From the NCBI GenBank assembly GCA_039810045.1, contig JBDHWF010000013.1, positions 1-47,360 on the forward strand: a stretch of 47,360 bases of DNA, read 5' to 3'. Below are positions 23,364 through 31,452 of this stretch, piece by piece. A program made the position numbers and the translations under genes. Position 1 is the first letter of the stretch. Each line of letters starts with the position of its first letter. The stretch is from CADCWN01 sp039810045 (lineage in GTDB: Bacteria; Chloroflexota; Chloroflexia; Thermomicrobiales; CADCWN01). The notes beneath the pieces were generated by a model. The model did no database searches, was not told the DNA's origin, and saw only the letters and a list, made by a program, of their open reading frames with translations.

Positions 23364-25007
23364 TTAGGGCAACAGGTACGGATATGCGCCGCCCGCAGGC
23401 ACAATCAGCGGCCAGGCACTCGGCATCTCGCCCACTTGCACTTCGATCAAACCTGGCTCATTCGCCGCCAGCGCACTACGCAACGCATCACCAAGCGCGG
23501 CTGGGCTTTGTACACAGGTAGCGCGGATCCCAAATGACTGGGCCAGCGCAACAAAGTCAGGGTTCACCAGATCAGATCCGATCAACCGCCCAGTGAATTG
23601 CTGTTGCTGAATTCGTTTCACATTGCCAAAGGCATTGTCGTTAAACACAACTGAAACGACATTGATTCCATGCTGCCGCTGGGTCGCTAACTCCTGGATC
23701 GTATAGAGGAAGCCGCCATCACCCGCCAGCGCAACGACCTTCTTATCAGGATTCCCAACCTGTGCCCCCAGGGCGGTAGCGAAGGCAGAGCCAAGCGTCC
23801 CCTGATACCCAGGCCCGATATAGGTGCGTGGACAATAGACTGGAAAGCCAATCGTGCCATAAAAACTCAACTGCGTCAGGTCGTTGACCAAAATGGCGTC
23901 ATCTGGCATCGCCGCCCGCAACGCTGCGTTATAGTCAGCCAGTGGCTGCAACACGGTAAGTTTTGCTTCGGCGGTGGCTTTGCGCTGGGTCAACTCGGCC
24001 TTACGCGATCGACGTGGCTTCCCGCCAGTAACTAGGTCACGTAAGGCTGATAGGGCGTGCTTCGCGTCTGCCACAATTCCTACTGTGGGCACGCTTGTGC
24101 GCGTTACCTCGGCTTCGTCCGCATCAATCCGAATCACCTTTGCTCCAGCCGCCAGTTTCCAGGCCTGGGCTGGTTGCCAGAAGCGTGTGCCAACGGCCAG
24201 AATCAGGTCAGCCTCCTCACAAAGGGCCTGCCCCGAAAGGCCAGTATGGGCGAGATATGAGCGATCAGAAAGAACGCCGCGTCCAGAGAGGGACATCACA
24301 ACGGGCATCTCTAACTGTTCAGCAATCGCCTGCACTTCTTCCCAGGCCGCAGCGGCTAACACGCCACCACCGCAATAGAATACAGGTCGCTCGGCCTGCT
24401 GCAACAACTCCGCCGCCTGCTGTAGTAGATCGGGGTCGCCAGCATTCGTCAATCCCGGCAATGGTTGGCGCAACTGTACGCGGTCGGCACACGCCTGTAA
24501 TACATCGGGCGGTATTTCCAGAGCGACTGGTCGAATCCGCCCGCTACGCAGTTGCTGGAAACCTTCTTGGATATACTTCGGAATGGCGTTTGGCTTCCTG
24601 GCCCGCCGCGCCCATTTGGTCACTGAGCGCAGTATTGATAGCTGCTGCGGCACTTCATGCAGCAACCCCAGATCCTGATCGATCCCCCGTGAATCCACCT
24701 GTCCAGCCAGACAGAACACTGGTGATGAAGTGGCATAGGCCGTCGCCAGCGCTGCACCTGCATTCAACACCCCTGGCCCTGGCACAACCATACACACCCC
24801 AACGCGCCCGGTTGTTCGGGCGTAGCCATCGGCCATATAGGCGGTCGCCTGCTCGTGGCGCGTGTGGTAGACCGTGATGGCATCACGCAGATCATAAAGG
24901 CCATCAAATGCCCAATCGAGTTGCACCCCAGGCAGGGCAAAGAGCGTATCGACACCTTCTTGCACCAACGAACGCGCAAGCACCTGCCCTCCGGTCATCG
25001 GAGCCAT
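23364..25007 (-). CDS. Thiamine-diphosphate-dependent enzyme (acetolactate synthase / 2-ketoacid decarboxylase family)
   Basis: A 547-residue three-domain ThDP enzyme. The catalytic Glu52 lies in RHEQATAYMADGYARTTG, the PGPGVLNAGAAL block follows, the central domain carries PVFYCGGGVLAAAA, and the ThDP-binding motif is ALAGDGGFLYTIQELATQ with Asp430 through FNDNAFGNVKR. The family includes acetolactate synthases, benzoylformate and indole/phenylpyruvate decarboxylases; the exact reaction cannot be read. AGGAGG is seven bases before the ATG. It lies inside the hpa operon, 15 bases from hpaH and 30 from hpaD, so an arylpyruvate decarboxylase that feeds hydroxyphenylacetate formation is a plausible role. 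Sequence length and the lack of an FAD-specific tail do not settle the matter. Confidence 0.9.
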   Translation of the reverse strand: MAPMTGGQVLARSLVQEGVDTLFALPGVQLDWAFDGLYDLRDAITVYHTRHEQATAYMADGYARTTGRVGVCMVVPGPGVLNAGAALATAYATSSPVFCLAGQVDSRGIDQDLGLLHEVPQQLSILRSVTKWARRARKPNAIPKYIQEGFQQLRSGRIRPVALEIPPDVLQACADRVQLRQPLPGLTNAGDPDLLQQAAELLQQAERPVFYCGGGVLAAAAWEEVQAIAEQLEMPVVMSLSGRGVLSDRSYLAHTGLSGQALCEEADLILAVGTRFWQPAQAWKLAAGAKVIRIDADEAEVTRTSVPTVGIVADAKHALSALRDLVTGGKPRRSRKAELTQRKATAEAKLTVLQPLADYNAALRAAMPDDAILVNDLTQLSFYGTIGFPVYCPRTYIGPGYQGTLGSAFATALGAQVGNPDKKVVALAGDGGFLYTIQELATQRQHGINVVSVVFNDNAFGNVKRIQQQQFTGRLIGSDLVNPDFVALAQSFGIRATCVQSPAALGDALRSALAANEPGLIEVQVGEMPSAWPLIVPAGGAYPYLLP

Positions 25008-25037
25008 GCAAGATCCTCCTGTTGTTGATCTTCACCG

Positions 25038-26024
25038 TTATGGCGCAACAATCGGTTGTGCGGCAACAGCTGGCTCGCTGACCGCAACGCCGTCGAAAAG
25101 CGTTCCCTCCGCAAACCACGATTGTGGCGCTGGCTGCCCCCACAAGGTCTGTCGCTGGGCATCGCGTAATTTCCAGCCAATCGGCTGAAAGTCAGGATCA
25201 ACGGTCAGATAGTCACTGGTATACAGTTCGATCCGATGACCGTCAGGATCACGCACGTAGAGGAAGAAGGCATTGGCGATCCCATGTCGCCCAGGTCCGC
25301 GTTCCATCGCCGCCAGCCGCCCAGTTGTGGCAAATACATCGCACAGGTGGATGATATTGGTCACGGCTGGCACCCAGACTCCCACATGATGCAGCCGTGG
25401 GCCGCGTCCATTGGTGAGCGCGAGGTCGTGCACATTCCCTTTGCGATGTAACCAGACTGCCCAGAGCTGCGTTGGCTCTTCTTCCGTCTCGGTATACTCG
25501 CTGAGCCGAAAGCCTAGGTCACGTGTATAGAAATCGTATGTGCCCTGCACATCAGCCGCGAAGCAATTGAAATGATCGATCCGCATGATCTGGGCTCCAG
25601 TGTAGCGACCATACTGCTGCAAGGTGCGTTCGCCCTGTTCCATCGTCCAGTAGAACTCAACAGGCACCCCAAAGGGATCACGGGCGCGGAGAGTCCGCCC
25701 TTGCCCATGCCGTTCAACCCACTGATGTTCCAGACCACGCTCCTGAAAGAATGCTGCCGCCCGGTCAAGGTCGGCCTCACTGCCCACCTTGTACCCCAGG
25801 CAGGTACAGGTGGGCTGCTCTGCCTGTTTCAGGATGAACGAATGGTGTTGCCGCTCTTCCAATCCATGTAAATAGAGCGCATCATCGGTCTGCTCAGTAA
25901 CGAGTAAGCCCAGGCCATCAACGTAAAAATCACGGGACCGGGCCAGGTCAGTGACTCCAAGTTCGACATAGCTACAGCGCACCACATTGAACGGTGGCTG
26001 CGGATTGGCAGGATGTAGCGGCAT
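25038..26024 (-). CDS. hpaD: 3,4-dihydroxyphenylacetate 2,3-dioxygenase, VOC-type extradiol enzyme
   Basis: A 328-residue extradiol dioxygenase of the vicinal-oxygen-chelate (type I) class, resembling the homoprotocatechuate dioxygenases of Brevibacterium and Arthrobacter rather than the LigB-type HpaD of E. coli. It opens the ring of homoprotocatechuate between carbons 2 and 3. The N-terminal domain starts VRCSYVELGVTDLARSRDFY. The C-terminal domain carries the metal ligands: His151 in MRIDHFNCFA, a His at 212/213 in RLHHVGVWVP, and Glu266 in HRIELYTSDY. The end region, DFQPIGWKLRDAQRQTLWG, is typical of this enzyme. It sits between hpaE and the ThDP enzyme gene with short gaps. Specificity for homoprotocatechuate rests on the operon context as well as sequence. 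Confidence 0.93.
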   Translation of the reverse strand: MPLHPANPQPPFNVVRCSYVELGVTDLARSRDFYVDGLGLLVTEQTDDALYLHGLEERQHHSFILKQAEQPTCTCLGYKVGSEADLDRAAAFFQERGLEHQWVERHGQGRTLRARDPFGVPVEFYWTMEQGERTLQQYGRYTGAQIMRIDHFNCFAADVQGTYDFYTRDLGFRLSEYTETEEEPTQLWAVWLHRKGNVHDLALTNGRGPRLHHVGVWVPAVTNIIHLCDVFATTGRLAAMERGPGRHGIANAFFLYVRDPDGHRIELYTSDYLTVDPDFQPIGWKLRDAQRQTLWGQPAPQSWFAEGTLFDGVAVSEPAVAAQPIVAP

Positions 26025-26044
26025 CGTCTTCGCTCTCCTTGCTA

Positions 26045-27580
26045 TCAGGCTCCGAGTTTCGGAATCCGATTTGCACCCAACGCGATACAGATATTCTTCG
26101 TTTCCATGTAGAAGTCAAAGCTATAGTCGCCACCATCGCGCCCGATCCCGCTCGATTTCACCCCACCAAACGGTGTCGGCAAATGGCGCACATTATGGGT
26201 ATTGACCCAGATCATTCCGGCTTCAACCTCCTGGGCAATCCGATGAGCGCGCGTCAGATCGCTCGTCCACAGATACGCCGCCAGCCCATATTTCACATCG
26301 TTCGCCAGCTGCAACACTTCATCATCGCTATCGAAGGGGATCGCCGTCAGGAATGGGCCAAAGACCTCCTCTTGCGCGATCCGCATCGTATTGTTGGCAC
26401 CAGTGAACAGGGTTGGCGCGAAGAAATTCCCCGCCGCAAATCCAGCCGGGCGACCGCCACCGACTGCCAGTGTCGCGCCCTCCTCTTTACCAACTGCCAC
26501 ATATTCCGCCACTTTCTCAGCATGGAGCGAGTGGATCAGTGGCCCAACTTCCGTCTTCGGATCGAGTGGATCGCCAACCTGAATCCGCTGTACACGTTCT
26601 GCCAGCCGTGCAGTGAACTCATCGTAAATCGTGCGCTCGACAAAGAGACGGCTGCTCGAGGTGCAACGTTCTCCGTTCAGGCTGTAAATCATAAAAATCG
26701 CTGCATCAAGCGCCCGCTCCAGATCGGCGTCGGCAAAAACGATCACGGGATTCTTGCCGCCAAGCTCAAAATGGACCCGCTTCAGCGTCATTGCGCCTTG
26801 CTGCATGATCATGCTGCCCGTGATCGACTCGCCCACAAAGCCAATCGCCTTAATCGCTGGATGCTCGGTCAATGCCTTCCCCGCTGTTTCACCCAGGCCA
26901 TTGACCAGGTTCACCACTCCGGCTGGCACCCCCGCCTCGTGGATCAGTTGCGCCAACCGCTGCGCGGTCAGTGGGCTCCACTCAGCGGGCTTATGAACAA
27001 CGGTACAACCTGCGGCCAACGCCGGAGCCATCTTCCAGGTACTGAGCATGAATGGCGTATTCCACGGTGTAATGATCCCGATTGGCCCGATTGGTTGCCG
27101 AATGGTGTAATTCAATTGGGTCTCGCTCGGTAGCGCCAGACCATCACGCGCGCTTTCAGCGCGATCAGCGAAGAAGCGGAAGTTCTCCGCCCCGCGATTC
27201 GCTGCTTCTTTCATAAACCGAATCGGTTGCCCGGTATCGATCACTTCCAGCAGGGCGATTTCATCAGCGTGTGCTTCGATCAGATCAGCGACGCGGTGTA
27301 ACAACCGCTTCCGCTCTTTCCCTGGCAAATCGCGCCATGCAGGAAAGGCAGCAGTTGCTGCCTTTGCCGCTGCATCAATATCAGCGCGGTCACCAGCCGC
27401 TACAGTGGCGATAACACTATTATCCAGTGGAGCCAGGGTCTCAAACGTTTCACTGCTCTGCGCCCCAACGGCTTTGCCGTCGATCAGGTTCAATACACCG
27501 CTACGCGCAACTGCCTGCCGCAGTGCTGTAGCCCGCGTTTGATGCTCCTCGAACGTTCCTGCATTCCCGCCAGATGCCAT
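26045..27580 (-). CDS. hpaE: 5-carboxymethyl-2-hydroxymuconate semialdehyde dehydrogenase
   Basis: A 511-residue NAD-dependent aldehyde dehydrogenase. It oxidises the ring-cleavage product of HpaD to 5-carboxymethyl-2-hydroxymuconate. Landmarks are the GPIGIITPWNTPFMLSTWK segment, GFVGESITGSMIM, the glutamate motif ELGGKNPVIVF, the catalytic Cys306 in GERCTSSSRL, and EEVFGPFLTAIPF. Close resemblance to HpaE/BetB-like enzymes plus position between hpaB and hpaD gives the assignment. AGAGGAG precedes the ATG by nine bases. Gaps to neighbours are 20 and 61 bases. A long open frame on the opposite strand (25994-27133) is a shadow of this gene. Confidence 0.93.
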   Translation of the reverse strand: MASGGNAGTFEEHQTRATALRQAVARSGVLNLIDGKAVGAQSSETFETLAPLDNSVIATVAAGDRADIDAAAKAATAAFPAWRDLPGKERKRLLHRVADLIEAHADEIALLEVIDTGQPIRFMKEAANRGAENFRFFADRAESARDGLALPSETQLNYTIRQPIGPIGIITPWNTPFMLSTWKMAPALAAGCTVVHKPAEWSPLTAQRLAQLIHEAGVPAGVVNLVNGLGETAGKALTEHPAIKAIGFVGESITGSMIMQQGAMTLKRVHFELGGKNPVIVFADADLERALDAAIFMIYSLNGERCTSSSRLFVERTIYDEFTARLAERVQRIQVGDPLDPKTEVGPLIHSLHAEKVAEYVAVGKEEGATLAVGGGRPAGFAAGNFFAPTLFTGANNTMRIAQEEVFGPFLTAIPFDSDDEVLQLANDVKYGLAAYLWTSDLTRAHRIAQEVEAGMIWVNTHNVRHLPTPFGGVKSSGIGRDGGDYSFDFYMETKNICIALGANRIPKLGA

Positions 27581-27641
27581 CTCGTTCAGCTCCTCTCACC
27601 CTCAATCACTCGCTGGCACGCTCCAGTGTTCAGCGAATCGT

Positions 27642-29099
27642 TTAATCTTCGCGCTGAAGGAAATCACTGACCCGCGCCATCAGCGGGGCTTTGTCGTAAC
27701 TCATGTAGAGCGCGCCAGCCATCCGCACGGGATCACCGAAGAAGAAACGCTCATAGAGTTCCTGACGACCACCAAATGATGAACAGGCGATATCCCAGCC
27801 AAGGCGGAATAACTTCACGCGGTCAATCGACTCGCCCTTCGCTGCCTGGAGATATTTCCGCACACTTGGCCCAATCTCGGAGTTGGCAAAATCGGCCTCG
27901 CTCGGCGTCGCCATAAAGCCACTGGCCCCCAACAGTTGCAGAATCTCCACCATCCGTGGATAGAGTTTCGGGTACAGATTTCGGGCAGTATCAAGCGGCA
28001 TACGGGCCGGAGCCATCACCCCCCATTGATCGATCGCCGCATCAGCCTCCGCCGCGCGCAGTGACGATTTCATCATTTCCAGGTTGATGATGATCTCCGC
28101 TAACTTCTCCTGCACGTGCTGGAACTGATCAACCTGAATGGTATCGACAATGCTGCACGCCACCCCCAGCAAGAACTCGGTCTTGGCGACGTTCTTGACA
28201 ATGACTTGGTTCATCATATGCAGAACAGCGTTCGTTTCACCGTAGGCACCATTACACCGCTCTACATCGCCTTTTAGGAAGACCCGATCCCACGGCACCA
28301 GCACGTCATCAAAGACGACCACCGCATCCATCTCCTCAAACCGTGAGGCCAACGGATGATCAAAATGCGAACGGCCAATATCATAGCTATCCCGGCAGAG
28401 AAACTTCAGCCCTGGGGTATTACAGGGAATCGCAAAGGCGAACGAATAGCGGTCAACCTCTGGCCCACCCGCCCGCAACACCGTTGACGGGAAGACGGCG
28501 ATCTCATCGGAGAATGGGGCCAAAGTCGCCAGCATTCGCGCCCCACGAATCACGATCCCCTGCTCATTTTCCTCCACAATCCCAGCGGGCAGAAACTGGT
28601 CGGGCTGTTCGCCAACGGGCTTACTCCGATTGGCCTGTGGGTTGATCAAGGTGTGGGTGAGGCAGAGATCATGCTCGCGAATATATTCGTAGTAGCGGCG
28701 TATATTCTCGCCAAAGCGTGGATCATTGGCCGCAAAATAATCGGCAGCCTCTGCCATCGCTGCGAACGAAACATTCATATAATCTGGCGAGCGCCCGATG
28801 TACCCACCACTATAATCTGACCAGTGCTTCATCATCGTACGGCGCAGTACCAGATCTTCCTGGGTACGCGGCACCAGCAAAGAACGGCCAACTGGCTCGC
28901 CGCTCGTTGGCGATGGGGCAGTCATCACCTCGCGTAACGCAGGATCGTGCTGCATGTCGTAGAGGTGGGCAATTGAATGTGCGGCATTCCGTGTTGCGGG
29001 ATGGCTGGTAACATCGTCAATCCGTTCACCACCAATCCAGATCTCGGCCCGCGCCTCGCGCAACCCTGCGAGATACTGTTCGCCAGTTCGTGCGCCCAT
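27642..29099 (-). CDS. hpaB: 4-hydroxyphenylacetate 3-monooxygenase, oxygenase component
   Basis: A 485-residue FADH2-dependent hydroxylase of the HpaB/PvcC family that converts 4-hydroxyphenylacetate to homoprotocatechuate. Family blocks are MGARTGEQYLAGLREAR at the start, DDVTSHPATRNAAHSIAHLY, RRTMMKHWSDYSGGYIGRSP, YYEYIREHDLCLTHTLINPQ (with the following NRSKP), the flavin-site region RGARMLATLAPFSDEI, and DDVLVPWDRVFL. GGAGG precedes the ATG. The flavin reductase HpaC that supplies FADH2 is not in the operon, so a general flavin reductase elsewhere must serve. It is second in the operon after hpaG. Confidence 0.95.
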   Translation of the reverse strand: MGARTGEQYLAGLREARAEIWIGGERIDDVTSHPATRNAAHSIAHLYDMQHDPALREVMTAPSPTSGEPVGRSLLVPRTQEDLVLRRTMMKHWSDYSGGYIGRSPDYMNVSFAAMAEAADYFAANDPRFGENIRRYYEYIREHDLCLTHTLINPQANRSKPVGEQPDQFLPAGIVEENEQGIVIRGARMLATLAPFSDEIAVFPSTVLRAGGPEVDRYSFAFAIPCNTPGLKFLCRDSYDIGRSHFDHPLASRFEEMDAVVVFDDVLVPWDRVFLKGDVERCNGAYGETNAVLHMMNQVIVKNVAKTEFLLGVACSIVDTIQVDQFQHVQEKLAEIIINLEMMKSSLRAAEADAAIDQWGVMAPARMPLDTARNLYPKLYPRMVEILQLLGASGFMATPSEADFANSEIGPSVRKYLQAAKGESIDRVKLFRLGWDIACSSFGGRQELYERFFFGDPVRMAGALYMSYDKAPLMARVSDFLQRED

Positions 29100-29218
29100 C
29101 TGTCACCTCCAAATTTGTGCTTACAACAAGGGTGTCCCGTGATGCGCTTCTTGATTGAGCCGCGCTAAACGAAGCGTGATCGATCCTCATTCATCCCAAA
29201 TCAAGAACGCTAGGAATC

Positions 29219-29983
29219 CTATTCTTCAGCGATGATGGGATTCTCCAAAGCGCCGATACCATCGATCTCCACACGCACCAGATCACCAGGGTAAATGTGG
29301 GATAGCCCTTCGGGCGTACCAGTCAGCAGCAGGTCATTTTCTTCCAGCGTCATAAACTCGCTAATATATTCGATGATTGCGGGAATATCATGGATAAAAT
29401 TGCTCGTGTTCCCCTGCTGCCGTAGTTCATCGTTGACATAGGTCCGCAAATCCAGGTTATCTGGATCAGCAATATCGTCACGATCCACCATCCAGGGTCC
29501 GAGCGGCGTAAAGCTGTCCCAGCATTTCGCCTTGACTGGTGGTCGATACATATTTTGCACAAAGTCACGAATCGTCACATCATTCGCAATGGTATAGCCA
29601 CGTACATAGTCATAGGCATCACCAGCCCGAATCCGTCGTCCCTGCCGCCCGATTACCACTGCCAGTTCAGCTTCGTAATGCATATAGTCGATCTTTGGAG
29701 GCGCAACTACCGACCCTAAGTGCCCATTCAGCGAGGTAAGCGGCTTGAAGAACAACACTGGAACCGTGGGATTCATCTCTTTGGGCAGATCAACCTTGTT
29801 CAGTTCCTGTGCATGATCCGCAAAGTTCAAGGCCAACCCAATAATCTTCGTTGGCACCACCGGGGGCAACCAGGTCATCGCTGCCTGATCAACTCGCTTG
29901 CCCCGAGAATCGTGAACTACCCCGTCCTCGCTGACAATCCCCTGATAAATTCGACCATCCAGCATAAATCGCGCGTGACGCAT
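29219..29983 (-). CDS. hpaG: Fumarylacetoacetate-hydrolase-family enzyme, probable 5-oxopent-3-ene-1,2,5-tricarboxylate decarboxylase / isomerase
   Basis: A 254-residue FAH-fold enzyme. In the homoprotocatechuate pathway HpaG decarboxylates 5-oxopent-3-ene-1,2,5-tricarboxylate and isomerises the product. Landmarks are IIGLALNFADHAQELN, PVLFFKPLTSLNGH, the metal-binding acids in MHYEAELAVVIGRQG, YTIANDVTIRDFVQN, and LLLTGTPEGLSHIYPGD. In enteric bacteria HpaG is a fusion of two such domains (about 430 residues); here there is a single domain, as in many Gram-positive and Chloroflexota versions. It is the first gene of the operon, with a candidate promoter and dyad upstream. The gap to hpaB is 119 bases, the longest inside the operon. 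Confidence 0.85.
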   Translation of the reverse strand: MRHARFMLDGRIYQGIVSEDGVVHDSRGKRVDQAAMTWLPPVVPTKIIGLALNFADHAQELNKVDLPKEMNPTVPVLFFKPLTSLNGHLGSVVAPPKIDYMHYEAELAVVIGRQGRRIRAGDAYDYVRGYTIANDVTIRDFVQNMYRPPVKAKCWDSFTPLGPWMVDRDDIADPDNLDLRTYVNDELRQQGNTSNFIHDIPAIIEYISEFMTLEENDLLLTGTPEGLSHIYPGDLVRVEIDGIGALENPIIAEE

Positions 29984-30038
29984 ACTACCTCCATCTCGAG
30001 TGCTTCCATTCGTTGCTGAGAGATAGACAGATAATATG

Positions 30039-30068
30039 CTTATACTCGATCAGTGGAAAGATTTGCAA
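30039..30068 (-). promoter_or_regulatory. Candidate promoter of the hpa operon
   Basis: On the minus strand TTGCAA (30068-30063) and TATAAG (30044-30039) are separated by 18 bases, with a predicted start near 30032 and a leader of about 50 bases before hpaG. The -35 box overlaps a symmetric element. Confidence 0.5.
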
Positions 30069-30076
30069 GAATCTTT
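30057..30076. promoter_or_regulatory. Dyad overlapping the hpa -35 box, candidate operator
   Basis: AAAGATT (30057-30063) and AATCTTT (30070-30076) form a perfect 7-bp inverted repeat with a 6-base centre. It covers the -35 region of the hpaG promoter and lies in the divergent region shared with the P450 gene. No regulator gene of MarR, GntR or IclR type is adjacent, so the binding protein is unknown. Confidence 0.45.
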
Positions 30077-30184
30077 GATAATACGTACTACTCTACCACC
30101 CTTTTTTGATACGGCACAGAACGAATTAATGCTGTACCATCGTGCTTACTCTCCCTTGACAGCCCAGAGCGAAAGGAACGACTG

Positions 30185-31411
30185 ATGGCGATCCCCACCA
30201 CCACAATCGACTTCAGTAATCCCGCGATTCAGGCTGATCCTTATCCGTATTATCAGCAATTACGGGCGGAAAGCCCGGTCTGTTGGAATGGCCGCTCCTG
30301 GTTGATTAGTCGCTATGACGATATTGTTACGTTACTGAATGATCCACGGATGTCATCAGCACGAGTTGAACAAACATTCGCTGTTTTACCGGCGGCGGTG
30401 CAGGAGGAACTGACACCCCTACGTACTGTACTCGGCAGCCGAATGCTTCTCAGTGATCCCCCCAAACATACTCGGCTGAAGCAGATTGTCAGCAAGGCGT
30501 TTACCCCACGAATGGTTGAGGGTCGCCGCCAGCGAATCGAAGCAATCGCCCAGCAGTTCATCGACCGGGTAGCCGATCAGGGCGAGATGGATGTCATGGA
30601 GGATCTCGCCACCTTGCTCCCTGGCTGGGCGATCACCGACATTCTTGGTGTTCCGTATGCTGATCAGCCGCTCTTCACCCGCTGGGCGCGGGATCAGGTA
30701 CTGATTTATGACCGGGCCGGGATGACCCAAGATCGCGTAGGGATCATGCGGCAAGGCCAGCGCAGTATGCTCGAGATGAAAGACTACCTGGCCGAAATCA
30801 TCACGGCTCGCCGCCAGCAGCCAGAAGACGACCTGATCAGTGAGTTGGTGCTGGCAGAACAAGACGGTGACCGCCTCTCGACCGATGAACTTTTTGGGAT
30901 GTGTGTGGCCCTCCTCGTCGGTGGCAACAACTCGACCGCCCACCTGATTGGCAATGCGATCCTGACGCTGATTCGCCATCCCGATGCCCTGGTCCAACTC
31001 CGCGCTAATCCCGCCCTGATCAAGTCGATTACGGAAGAGGTTATGCGCTACGATAGCCCAGTCCAGGCCACCAGCCGCGTTGTCCGCGAAACGATGGAGT
31101 TTGGCGGTCAAACATTTGAGGCGGGGCAGGGCGTGATCGTCCTGTTTGGTTCAGGAAATCGTGATGAAGCGCAATTCCCGCACCCAACCACGTTCGATCC
31201 AATGCGGCAACCGAATCGGCACCTGTCGTTCGCGCATGGCCCACACTTCTGTCTGGGCGCATCAATCGCCCGGATGGTCAGCCAAGTTGGGATACTCACG
31301 CTGGTAGCACGCTGTCACGATCTGCAATTAGTGAACCCGAGCGTCGCGTGGCTACCGGGCTTCGCTTTTCGTGGCCCTGCCACCCTACCAATTACCTTTC
31401 AGGCAACTTGA
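30185..31411 (+). CDS. Cytochrome P450
   Basis: A 408-residue soluble bacterial P450. The heme cysteine is Cys356 in FAHGPHFCLGASIARM. The K-helix ExxR is Glu285 to Arg288 in TEEVMRYDSPV. The I-helix has LLVGGNNSTAHLIG, with the oxygen-activating Thr. An LLSDPPKHTRLKQIVSKAF block near residue 90 is also typical. AAAGGA is six bases before the ATG. It lacks a fused reductase; no ferredoxin or ferredoxin reductase gene is adjacent. It is divergent from the hpa operon across 201 bases and 41 bases upstream of a sensor kinase gene, so it may belong to the sensor-nirK transcription unit or share hpa regulation. Substrate unknown. Confidence 0.95.
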   Translation: MAIPTTTIDFSNPAIQADPYPYYQQLRAESPVCWNGRSWLISRYDDIVTLLNDPRMSSARVEQTFAVLPAAVQEELTPLRTVLGSRMLLSDPPKHTRLKQIVSKAFTPRMVEGRRQRIEAIAQQFIDRVADQGEMDVMEDLATLLPGWAITDILGVPYADQPLFTRWARDQVLIYDRAGMTQDRVGIMRQGQRSMLEMKDYLAEIITARRQQPEDDLISELVLAEQDGDRLSTDELFGMCVALLVGGNNSTAHLIGNAILTLIRHPDALVQLRANPALIKSITEEVMRYDSPVQATSRVVRETMEFGGQTFEAGQGVIVLFGSGNRDEAQFPHPTTFDPMRQPNRHLSFAHGPHFCLGASIARMVSQVGILTLVARCHDLQLVNPSVAWLPGFAFRGPATLPITFQAT

Positions 31412-31452
31412 TCACCTTAACCACTACTTCAGAGGCTCCGAAGGATAGGCAC

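Noticed and set aside
25994..27133. 379-residue plus-strand open frame
   Set aside because: It lies opposite hpaE and has no family similarity; its composition (many His, Arg, Gln) is that of a shadow frame.
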